From: Euperipatoides rowelli
Taxonomy: Eukaryota > Onychophora > Udeonychophora > Euonychophora > Peripatopsidae
Assembly (NCBI GenBank): GCA_003024985.2
Contig: PXIH01S0020565.1
Strand: one strand, 5' to 3'
Length of the DNA: 10,504 nt
Every line of letters starts with the position of its first letter. Within the stretch, counting starts at the first letter, position 1. Made by a program: the position numbers and the translations under genes. The notes beneath the pieces are model-generated. The model saw nothing but the letters and a program-made list of their open reading frames with translations. It did no database searches and was not told the origin of the DNA. This document shows positions 1 to 7,244 of the stretch, piece after piece.

Positions 1-214
1 CACAGTAGATGATGGGTACAATGATGTGCACAATGAAATAAGAGGAATTTTCTTTATACCATAATGGAATGTTTTTGAAGAAATTTCTTTGTTATTCAGG
101 CAGAGAGTGAAACTAATGTTATAATCTCTTTTACAATATACTAATTACAATTTTTTTTAAATTCTGGGTTTTATATTTTTGTTAATTAGGTACATTATTG
201 ATTTATTAGTTAAT

Positions 215-520
215 ATGCCATTTAAAATGACAGATGATGATGATGATGAGAGAAGAATACAGCCAAATTTATCTGAGCCTCTGTGATTGCAGTCATCCAG
301 CTCTGAAGACGATAGGTATACAGACTCAGCTAGCATCTCAAGTTCGACAAATATGAATGATAAAATCATTGAGCCTAAAATCTTTTTTTTGTCTATGTAT
401 GCTCGTGTTTTTTTACCTATAGTTTTCATGTTAGAGTTAGGTTCTAATAAGAAACATAGGTTGGACTACCTACTAAGATATATCTTGCTTGGACTAATAA
501 TAAAAACATCAAGCACATAG
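215..520 (+). pseudogene. Weak acidic, serine-rich reading frame with an internal stop
   Basis: An ATG at 215 opens a frame with an Asp run (TDDDDDERR, partly a GAT microsatellite at 233-248). It meets TGA at 284-286 and then stays open in the same frame to the stop at 518-520. The second part begins LQSSSSEDDRYTDSASISSS and ends in a hydrophobic and then basic stretch (VFLPIVFMLELGSNKKHRLDYLLRY). Acidic, Ser-rich N-termini are common in eukaryotic nuclear proteins and in some transposases such as piggyBac types, but I see no diagnostic domain. The single stop and the lack of any partner exon make it either a decayed fragment or chance. The opposite-strand frame at 157-429 is its shadow. I do not recognise the protein. 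Confidence 0.2.
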
Positions 521-896
521 TTTTTTTTAATTATTAAAAAAAACCCTACCGTATTGGAACGATAGTTTTCATTTCTATGTTTCTCCAAGCAGCAACTAAA
601 TTTATGAGAAGCCAATGTTTATCTAGCTATCTAAAACAATGATTTACATGAAACAGAAACTCTTTTCAGTACAATTCAATTTTGTTTGGCACTAATGTAC
701 ACAAAATAGATCAAGTGTGTAAAAGTTTTATGTAAACTATCTTTCAAAATCACTACTGGTAACATTTAAATGATAAGATAAAATTAATTTTAAAAAATAT
801 ATGTTACAAGGATTTTATTAAAATGGAATTTCAATTATTGAAGCGTTTTAAAATAACATCATACAATAGAAATAAAAATAGTAGCCTAAGCCTAAA
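521..896. other. AT-rich sequence, no gene seen
   Basis: The stretch holds poly-T/poly-A runs near 522-544 and no reading frame of interest on either strand. On the minus strand an AATAAA hexamer (814-819) lies about 80 bases beyond the THAP remnant's last stop. It could be that gene's old polyadenylation signal, but such hexamers are frequent by chance in DNA this AT-rich. Confidence 0.4.
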
Positions 897-1234
897 TTAA
901 TAATAAAAAGTCATCCTGTTGCTTACGCCACTTAGCAAAAGGAGGTCTCTTCCTTTCTTGCATTTTTCACAATTATATTCAAATATATTTGGAACTGCAT
1001 CATGTTTTAAAACCACTCTGAAATTATTCCCACATTTTTAAAATCTAATGGATTTCTTACGTATCAGTCTGAACCGTTTTGAACATAATATGCTGTATTT
1101 TGTCGGAACCAGACTGCACGCTTAATATTTTTTATCCGATTATTTATTTTATCATCCTTAGGAAATTTGTGAAAGTGAAGATCCTTCTGTTTTCGACTAT
1201 TACTGTATCTCGCAGCCATACACTTTATAGGCAT
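897..1234 (-). pseudogene. THAP-type zinc-finger domain remnant, frameshifted
   Basis: THAP domains are roughly 90-residue C2CH zinc-dependent DNA-binding domains found in animal transcription regulators and in P-element-like transposases. On the minus strand an ATG at 1234-1232 gives a 56-codon frame that starts MPIKCMAARYSN and continues LHFHKFPKDD, then stops at 1064-1066. This follows the THAP start (MP..C.A..CSN, then FH.FP). In another frame, from 1019, comes RVVLKHDAVPNIF, which matches the family's closing AVPTIF signature, followed by EYNCEKCKKGRDLL and a stop at 897-899. The second zinc Cys is replaced (Tyr in CMAARYSN), and the C..H pair expected mid-domain is not visible. Two frames plus lost ligands indicate a decayed copy. 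Whether the parent was a host gene or a transposase cannot be told, since nothing recognisable follows the domain. Confidence 0.6.
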
Positions 1235-1668
1235 TTTTCTCTGAGGCAGTAAAGAATATACAAAATTGAAATTGGGATGTTTACCATGTGTTTACGAGGC
1301 AAAATGGAGTACACAGGTTGTAATGTGACATCATTGTTTGTACACAATTACATAAAAGTGGAAATGAATGGCGACCAAAAAAAAAAAAAGAACAAATTCA
1401 CCACTTTAAAATTAGAATAACAACTAAATAGTTTATAATTGAGAATTAAAAATTGTATGTATCATTTTTTTTTTCTTAATCTGATTTTAAATATCTAAAG
1501 TTGTTTTTTTAGTGATAGTATACCATTAATTTAATGCCTAAAACTGAATTCCTGAAGGAATCAGAATTTTTTTGATTGGTGGCAAAATGGTTGGTATCAA
1601 CTAATTGAGATTATTATAAATACTAATATCAGCTTTATTAAAACATCTTTATTAGCATATACAGTATA
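1235..1668. other. Upstream flank of the THAP remnant and AT-rich spacer
   Basis: On the minus strand this is the 5' side of the THAP remnant. It contains a TGATGTCA element (about 1326-1333), which resembles a CRE/ATF site, and an A13 run near 1377-1389. These are weak signals with no support beyond the match. The remainder is AT-rich with no open frame or repeat that I can place. Confidence 0.3.
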
Positions 1669-2093
1669 CTAGCGAATAAGCCCTTACACGGGCATCAACA
1701 TTTTTCTTGCTTAAGCCCGTTACATGGGCATGAAAGATTTTTTTTTGTTTTTTACCTAAGATAAAACACCATTAACCCTTTCCACTCCAATTGAAAATTG
1801 TCTTGTTTGCATTCTTTTAAATCCCCTGATTTTAATTTTTTTTTTTTTTTTAAAAATCATTTGGAAAGATTAAAAACAAATATATTTTAGTCCCTTTGAA
1901 CATAAATGTTATTAATTTAAAGCATTTTTGAGGCTAACAATGATTGTTGAATTGAGAATTGTAAAGTAAAAATGTCGGCATAATACCGTACTTGGAATGG
2001 CAAGGGTTAAAGTTTCTAAAAATAGTTCCCACGCCAAGAGTAGATGGCGCTGTTACTGGCTTCAGAACACGATCATATTCCATTTAGGGTTAT
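1669..2093 (-). mobile_element. Helitron-like non-autonomous element, copy A (interrupted)
   Basis: Read on the minus strand, it starts near ATAACCCTAAATGGAATATG and carries the family block GAAGCCAGTAACAGCGCCAT. It ends with two hairpin modules (GCCCATGTAACGGGC, then a decayed GCCCGTGTAAGGGC), TTATTCG, and CTAG at 1669-1672, followed by a T in the flank. A short hairpin close to a CTAG end with a T after it is what Helitron 3' ends look like. No Rep/helicase is present, so it would be non-autonomous. The same block recurs at 2680-2914 and 8574-8770. A piggyBac-type MITE interrupts this copy at 1772-2010. The 5' end is not resolved: I could not find a convincing TC start. A SINE or another non-TIR element remains possible. 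Confidence 0.5.
1772..2010. mobile_element. piggyBac-type MITE with TTAA target duplication
   Basis: TTAA at 1772-1775 and 2007-2010 flanks 15-bp terminal inverted repeats: CCCTTTCCACTCCAA on the left, and CCCTTGCCATTCCAA when the right end is read inverted (2 mismatches). Termini starting CCC/CCY next to TTAA are the piggyBac signature. The element has no coding capacity, so it is a non-autonomous MITE. Copy C of the host family (8574-8770) has the uninterrupted sequence AAATTTTAAGTGGTG at the equivalent place, so the insertion and its TTAA duplication can be read directly. After insertion one G next to the right-hand TTAA (in family orientation) appears to have been lost. Confidence 0.8.
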
Positions 2094-2520
2094 GGATTAA
2101 CAATATTTATTGGTTCATTTGTGAGTGAATCTATAAGTTCAATCTGTGATATCTTTTTCAGTTAATGCTAACATATCATGTATAGGACCCAGAACAGAGT
2201 AGTAAGTCGCTCGTATGATATTGGTTGTATGTGAATTATGTCAACAGAATGAATGCAATTTAGTTCAGAAATATGTTCAGCATATTTGCCTTCATACTCG
2301 GAAGCGCCCACAACCACCCAGGACTTAACAGTTACAGTTATTTATTTAATTTTGGGTGATAATAGGAATTGAATTATTAAATACATGAAAATAATATTTT
2401 CCTGCTTTTTATGAGTTTATTACATTTATTATTGGCTATTTTATGGGGGGGTTTAAAGAATGCAGGTCAAAATTAATGACATTTTTGTTAACTATTTCTG
2501 GATATTGATTGATATGCATG
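2094..2520. other. Unassigned flank, no gene seen
   Basis: Moderately AT-rich DNA between copy A and the hAT insertion. It includes a run of seven G at about 2445-2451. I see no reading frame, structural RNA or repeat here. The last 40 bases are the pre-insertion upstream neighbour of the tRNA-like arm at 5400-5416. Confidence 0.4.
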
Positions 2521-2528
2521 GATTAGAG
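2521..2528. repeat. hAT target-site duplication, left copy
   Basis: GATTAGAG is identical to 5391-5398 on the other side of the element. The pre-insertion sequence would join GATATGCATG to GATTAGAGAATAGG. Confidence 0.85.
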
Positions 2529-2544
2529 CAGCGTTTCTCAAACT

Positions 2545-2560
2545 GGGGGTCACGACCCCC
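2545..2560. repeat. Subterminal GC-rich hairpin of the hAT left end
   Basis: GGGGGTC and GACCCCC form a perfect 7-bp stem around AC. Right behind it a related GGGGGTCGAGACC lies at about 2585. Such G/C palindromes just inside the terminus are common in hAT elements of this terminus type and may be transposase-binding sites, which is an inference from position only. Confidence 0.6.
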
Positions 2561-2679
2561 AGGGGGGTTGCGGCAGTAATTGAAGGGGGTCGAGACCTTG
2601 AGAAAGAAAAAAACAACATATATTTTAGAAATATTCCTTTGAAGCTTAAAGATACCATTAGTAAACGCATCCTTTTTTC

Positions 2680-2914
2680 ATAATTGGTATAGCGTATTCC
2701 GAAGCCAGTAACAGAGCCATCTGACGGGCTTATTCAAAACTTTTTTTCTCTCTCTTAAATCACTGTGGTATAAAAACAAAACAAAAAACAAGAAAAAACG
2801 TTGGATGCCCGTGTAAGGGGCTTAACAGATCGTATTTTTAGAAACTTTTAAGTGGTATTTTCTCTTAGATAAAAAGGGCTTAAACAAAAAAATTGTTTGA
2901 TGCTTATTTGCTAG
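2680..2914 (+). mobile_element. Helitron-like element, copy B (rearranged)
   Basis: It shares CCGAAGCCAGTAACAG with copies A and C at 2699-2714. It then jumps directly into the 3' module (ACGGGCTTATTC, 2724-2735). After this come a new stretch, a hairpin (GCCCGTGTAAGGGGC), the mid-family block AGAAACTTTTAAGTGGT, and finally a short end with CTAG at 2911-2914 followed by T. The hairpin and middle modules therefore occur out of the order seen in copy C, as expected from internal deletion plus nesting or template switching. It lies wholly inside the hAT element and must have inserted there or been carried along. No coding sequence. Confidence 0.45.
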
Positions 2915-3187
2915 TTATTATTAAATTGAATCAAGTTAGATTTTTTTCTATTTCTTAATTAATTTAAAAAGAATTTTAAAATTTATCCAATTATGTTTTT
3001 AGCCCTGAGGTAATAATTAGCTGACCATTATTTAACATTTTATCTTCTTGATTATTAAACTGCCTGACAAGTGACTACCTGGAATCAGTTCAACCTTAAG
3101 CATGCTATATTATGGTTTTACCGTCTTTTTTATAACCAACAATTGATGATAAATTATAAAAAAACAAAAAACAAAACAAGCTCAAGA

Positions 3188-3545
3188 TTCTCATTAATAA
3201 AATAAGCCACTATTATAAATTAATTAGTTATTCAAATTTAATAAAAACCTTTTTGTTTTAAATTCTTTAGAATTTAAAACAAAAATACAAGCTTTATTAA
3301 AGTGTATTATGAATGCTAATTTTAAGAAAAGCTAAAATGGTTTATTTTTACTTTAAAAGTTATGTTGAAATTCATCATTTCGTCATATTCGATCAAATAA
3401 TTAATATAATCTCACTTTATTAAGCCATTTTCAAATAATCAAAAAAGACTTTATACGTCAGGATGAAGTCACAGTTGTTTACGCCCTGTACCCCTAGTAT
3501 AAAGATCTCCATAATTTGATCTAGCAGACCACATTGAAAATATTT
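3188..3545 (+). repeat. Left arm of a long inverted repeat inside the hAT element
   Basis: Read forward, this matches the reverse complement of 4922-5230 over its length with point differences, at perhaps 80% identity by eye. Landmarks include GAATGCTAATTTTAAGAAAA, TCGATCAAATAATTAA and TCTAGCAGACC. It is longer than the right arm because a 59-bp TTAA-flanked palindrome (3242-3300) interrupts it. Weaker similarity may continue inward to about 3645. Confidence 0.75.
3242..3300. mobile_element. Tiny TTAA-flanked palindromic insertion
   Basis: TTAA at 3238-3241 and 3297-3300 encloses 55 bp whose core is a perfect hairpin: TTTTTGTTTTAAATTC at 3250-3265, loop TTTA, then its exact complement at 3270-3285. 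The opposite hAT arm lacks this segment and has a single TTAA at 5167-5170 in otherwise matching sequence. That is the filled/empty-site pattern of an insertion with TTAA duplication. It is far shorter than usual MITEs. An alternative is loss from the right arm. Confidence 0.55.
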
Positions 3546-4921
3546 TTCCTACTATAACTTTGTGAAACTTATTTGCAGCTTAATTTCAACACTAAATCTG
3601 CCAAAATTCAATATATTTTTTTTTTAAAAAAAATTAAGTTTCCCAATCAGGAAACAACGTAAGTTACAAACCTTTGATACACAAGGGGGAAAAAAAACAT
3701 GCTGTATAATTCAATTTCAATTTTTCAAAGGAAAAGCTAAAGAAAATACAGTGAATCGAACTCACTTCATGTAGCGCCTCATGGCCGCTTGCCTTGGTTT
3801 GTACATAGTTTTTTAGTTTTTTGTTATGATTTGCTTTAGTTATTTTAAATATTATTTTGGTTGAGATGAATTGTGATACTTTAGTCCTTTGATGGAGTGT
3901 CTTCGAGCAGTTGATCGTTGTCTGTATTATAACAGATTACAGATATTTCTAGGCTTACAGCGATACTGTCATGGCGACTGATGTTACTATTCACCTTGGC
4001 TCTCTTTCTTCTTTGGATTCGTCATTTGGTCTTTATTCAAAGAGAAGCTTTATTTTATGAACTTTAATGATAATATTAAGAATTTGTCTTGTTTCCCTCA
4101 CTCTTATTTTTTGTGAGTTGTCTTGTGTCGTCACTGGCTTGTGGCCAAATAGACTGTGGGCTAACATTTGAGTGTCACATTTGGATTGTTGATTGCTGTG
4201 CTTTGATATATATGTGTTTGGAAGCAAGATGATTTTTATTTCTTTTTTTTTTGTCTATCGTTAAAGTTGCTGTTTTTATTCAGAAAGAACTTTAATTCAA
4301 TTGTTGTATTTATTAATTTATTTCCAATCATAGTTTAAATTTTGTAATTGGAACCCACATCCTTTTCTGGGCTAAGGTCTCATATTTCCAAAATTGCTTC
4401 TGTACATTTTGTATATTGTGTGTTATTAATAAACCCTCATAATAAAATCTCAATATAATGATTCTTAAACCTAGTGAGACCACTCGTGGCCATGGCTTAT
4501 GTTGTTTTACATGAATGTTCAACATTTGTAAACAAACCTAACGTAAGTTCATAAGGAAAAACTTGAATGTAAAAAAATTCATAACTTATTTATTAGAAAT
4601 CGAATTTACATAAAATTAAATATGCAGAACTGTATTTATCTAATAAACTTTATTATAACATCAAATTAAGTCCAGATCAAGTCTGATAATTGTTTAATAA
4701 GCTTTTGATTGGCTGGTTTTGAGTTACATCTCAATGGTAGGTCTGAGAGCCAGACTCTATAGTGTCTATAAGCTACGGTACTCGTGTTATAAGTTATAAT
4801 CAGCGGGCTTTTTCTTTTCTTTTTTGCATTTAAACTCAACCTAAGAGTTAAAAAAAAAAGTAAAATTGAATGATTTGTTAATGCTAAATGATATTTTATT
4901 TTTACTGTAGGTTATTGTACT
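3546..4921. other. Spacer between the long inverted arms, no gene recognised
   Basis: This is the centre of the hAT element, where an autonomous relative would carry its transposase. The frames here are short: a 29-codon ATG frame on the plus strand at 3971-4060 (starting MATDVTIHLGS) and minus-strand frames at 4033-4227 and 4328-4525 without recognisable motifs. I see no BED finger, no hAT catalytic block and no dimerisation domain. A possible tRNA-derived fragment lies at 3752-3797. The rest is AT-rich with several T runs. Confidence 0.5.
3752..3797 (-). repeat. Possible tRNA-derived (SINE head) fragment
   Basis: On the minus strand GGCAAGCGGCCATGAGGCGC resembles a tRNA A-box region with one base missing. 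About 20 bases on comes GTGAGTTCGATTCAC, close to the Pol III B-box GGTTCGANTCC. The spacing is tRNA-like, but the T-arm is imperfect and no acceptor stem or body repeat is visible. A decayed SINE head is the best guess. Confidence 0.25.
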
Positions 4922-5230
4922 CTATTTTCAATGCGGTCTGCTAGACCAAATTTTCGAGATCTTGTATACTAGAGTACAGTGCTTAAACATCGGCTCCGTC
5001 ATCTTGACGTGTCCTGACATATGAAGTCGCTTTTGATTATTTAAAAACGGCTTAGTAAACTGAGATTATCTTAATTATTTGATCGAATATGAAGAAATGA
5101 TGAAATAACTTTTAAGGTAAAAATAAACCATTTTAGCTTTTCTTAAAATTAGCATTCAAAACACACTTAAAATTTGAATAATAATTTGAAATATTTAATT
5201 TACAGTAGTAGTTTATTTTGTTAATGATTA
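4922..5230 (-). repeat. Right arm of the long inverted repeat
   Basis: This is the inverted partner of 3188-3545. It contains GGTCTGCTAGACC (4934-4946), itself a short hairpin, and the uninterrupted TTAA at 5167-5170 that marks the empty site of the palindromic insertion in the left arm. A transcript running across both arms could fold into a duplex of roughly 300 bp with a loop near 1.4 kb. Confidence 0.75.
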
Positions 5231-5249
5231 AGTTTTTTTTTTTTAAATT

Positions 5250-5295
5250 TCCTTTCTGCTCCCCCTCCCCACTTCCACCTCCACCCCTCCCCCAT
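5250..5295 (+). repeat. Polypyrimidine tract
   Basis: About 46 bases almost entirely C and T, rich in CCCC/CTCC blocks with only a few A. It stands out strongly in this AT-rich window. It lies between the right inverted arm and the hAT right end. Confidence 0.7.
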
Positions 5296-5390
5296 CAAAA
5301 GAAAATAGCATTAGAAAGGGGGTGCTTGGGTCATTTTAATATTTAGCCCTTTATAAGGGGTCCCGACTCAAAAAAGTTTGAGAATTACAG

Positions 5391-5398
5391 GATTAGAG
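5391..5398. repeat. hAT target-site duplication, right copy
   Basis: GATTAGAG is identical to 2521-2528 and directly follows the hAT terminus ending TTACAG. Confidence 0.85.
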
Positions 5399-5399
5399 A

Positions 5400-5416
5400 A
5401 TAGGTTCAAACCCTAT
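5400..5416 (+). other. tRNA T-arm-like sequence with a B-box
   Basis: ATAGG and CCTAT form a perfect 5-bp stem around a 7-base TTCAAAC loop, giving GGTTCAAACCC, an exact match to the Pol III B-box. It begins two bases after the hAT target duplication. Across the rejoined site (before 2529) I cannot find an A-box or an acceptor partner for CCTTTGG, so it is not a tRNA gene. It could be the remains of a tRNA-derived SINE, or chance. Confidence 0.3.
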
Positions 5417-5832
5417 CCTTTGGGCTAAACAGACTGGAAATTCACCTGTACTGTCCAGAGGAGCACTTCTTACTCAAACATAATTTTATTTTAATGTTGG
5501 TCCTAATTATTGTGATGCCTCTTCTAAATAATATTTAATTATTGATTGTTCTTTCTCAAAGTTTTGCATATGAATGATGAATAGTAGGCTACATTATTGA
5601 TTTCTCATATTTCAGATGTTAGGATTTTACCAAATTCTTCACTTATGAATTGTCTAACACTATCTCAAACAATAAGTTCAGATATGCCATAGTGACTAAT
5701 AACAACCATTAGGCTACCTTTTTAGTTGTTTGCTTTGCAGTTGCCTCATAAATTGGATAGCATTAAACCCATTTTATAAACAGGTCAATAAATTGATCAC
5801 ACATTAATGATTTATGTAAGGAAGGGCACTAT
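5417..5832. other. Unassigned flank, no gene seen
   Basis: Moderately AT-rich sequence between the hAT insertion and the satellite. Two GTAGGCTA-like words occur (5585-5592, and TTAGGCTACC near 5710). I see no open frame, RNA or repeat structure. Confidence 0.4.
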
Positions 5833-6983
5833 GAAATCCATTGTAAGGACATAAAGAAATTTATCACTAGTGACCACATGAAAACCACTATTGACAAGGA
5901 AACCCATCACTAGTGACTCAAGGAAATTCATCACAAGTGACACAAGGAAATACCACTATTGACACAAGAAAATTCATCATTAGTAACACAAGGAAATCCA
6001 TCATGTTGACACAAGGAAATCTATCACTAGTGACACAATGAAATCCATCACTAGTAATACAAGGAAATCCATCACTAGTATGCAAGGAAATCCATCACTA
6101 GTGACACAAGGAAGAAATGAATCACTAGTGACATAAGGAAATCCATCACTAGTGACACAATGAAATCCATCAGTAGAGAGAGACAATGAAATCCAACACT
6201 AGTGATGCAAAGAAATTATCACTAGTGACCCAAGGAATTCCATCACTAGTGACACAATGAAATCCATCACTAGTGACACAGTAAATCCATTACTAGTAAC
6301 ACAAGAAAATCTGTCACTAGTGATGCAAAGAAATCCATCGCTAGTGACACAAGGAGGAAATTCATCACTAGTGACACAAGGAAATCAACCACTAATGACA
6401 CAAGAAAATTTATCACTAGTGACACAAGGAAATCCATCATGTGTGACACAAGGAAATCCATCACTAGTGATACAATGAAATCCATCTTTAGTGATTCAAG
6501 GAAATCCATCACTAGTATGCAAGGAAATCCATCACTAGTGACACAAGGAAGAAATTAATCACTAGTGACACAAGGAAATCCATCACTAGTGACACAAGTA
6601 AATCCATCACTAGTGACACAATGAAATCCATCACTAGAGAGAATGAAATCCATCACTAGTGATACAAATAAATTATCACTAGTGACACAAGTAAATTCAT
6701 TACTAGTAACACAAGGAAATCCATCACTAGTGACACAAGGAGGAAATTCATCACTAGTGTCACAAGGAAATCCATCACTAGTGACACAATGGAATCCATC
6801 ACTAGAGATACAATGAAATCCATCACTACTGATGCAAGGAAACTATCACTAGTGACACAGGAAATCCATCACTAGTGACTCAATGAAATCCATGACTAGT
6901 GACACAAGTAAATCCATTACTAGTAACACAAAAAAAAAAACATCACTAGTGATAAAAGAAATCCATCATTAGGTATCACATAG
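5833..6983 (+). repeat. 24-bp palindromic satellite array with higher-order structure
   Basis: Roughly 45-50 head-to-tail monomers of about 24 bp. Each consists of AAATCCA, the perfect 10-bp palindrome TCACTAGTGA, then CACAAGG. Variant monomers include CTAGTATGCAAGG, AAGGAAGAAAT, TAGAGAGA, AAATTATCACT, AAGGAGGAAATTC and CCATCATGT. Several recur in the same order about 436-437 bp apart (for example 6001/6437, 5963/6399 and 6074/6511), so blocks of some 18 monomers have been duplicated. Because 24 is a multiple of three, frames stay open by chance and give 8-residue protein repeats (VTQGNPSL on plus). I do not consider these coding. The ends of the array are more divergent than its middle. Confidence 0.95.
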
Positions 6984-7244
6984 TCCTAGTCACTTTGATT
7001 GACTGTATACTTGTAACTGGCTTACTGGTGTTAGATTTTAATAGTTGACAAAATTATCTTTAGTCAAATATTATTATTATACATNACAGGTTGACAGTGA
7101 TTTCATACAAGCTTGAATGAGTTTTGGTAATACATAAATAAAGTCTTCCATTTATTACCAAATATCATTTAAAAGACCATTCTAGGTATCAACAAACAGT
7201 TTGTGGCAAAATGTAGCTAAACTCATAAAGTTTTTGGTATAATT
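6984..7244. other. Unassigned sequence with one ambiguous base
   Basis: AT-rich flank of the satellite. Position 7085 is an N within a short ATT run (TATTATTATTATACATN), so base quality here is uncertain. I see no gene. Confidence 0.4.

Larger units (their letters stand above)
2529..5390. mobile_element. Non-autonomous hAT-superfamily transposon, full length
   Basis: The 2862-bp element is bounded by the 8-bp direct repeat GATTAGAG (2521-2528 and 5391-5398). The left end reads CAGCGTTTCTCAAACTGGGG; the right end, read inverted, is CTGTAATTCTCAAACTTTTT. The shared TTCTCAAACT core and the CAG-type tip are typical of hAT termini, and an 8-bp duplication is the superfamily hallmark. GATTAGAG fits the nnnTAnnn target preference described for the Buster group. 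No hAT transposase motif is visible in any frame, so the element must have relied on another source of transposase. Inside are Helitron-like copy B, long inverted arms and a small TTAA palindrome. The perfect duplication suggests that the insertion is younger than much of its surroundings. Confidence 0.85.

Noticed and set aside
1018-1062. Possible 43-base intron (GTAAG ... TTTCAG) joining the two THAP frames
   Set aside because: Shorter than usual animal introns, and an in-frame TGA precedes the donor, so splicing would not restore the frame. A frameshifted pseudogene explains it better.
3971-4060. ATG frame MATDVTIHLGS, 29 codons, with a fair start context
   Set aside because: Too short, no similarity that I recognise and nothing in frame downstream. 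Not a hAT transposase N-terminus that I can identify.
4033-4525. Two minus-strand frames of 64 and 65 codons in the hAT core
   Set aside because: No conserved motif, and the two frames do not connect. Probably chance.
3655-4548. AACGTAAGTT occurring near both 3656 and 4540 as a possible target duplication of a third nested element
   Set aside because: The flanking ends show no matching termini, and a single 10-base word in AT-rich DNA is weak support.
5400-5416. A functional tRNA gene
   Set aside because: Only the T-arm is present. No D-arm, anticodon arm or acceptor pairing is found either in place or across the rejoined hAT site.
6257-6512. Open frames with 8-residue protein repeats (VTQGNPSL on plus, MDFLVSLV on minus; also 6001-6186 minus)
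   Set aside because: They arise because the 24-bp satellite monomer is divisible by three. Both strands stay open only locally and are broken elsewhere in the same array, so there is no evidence of coding.
5833-6983. CRISPR-like array
   Set aside because: Monomers are directly abutting without unique spacers, and the setting is eukaryotic. It is a satellite.
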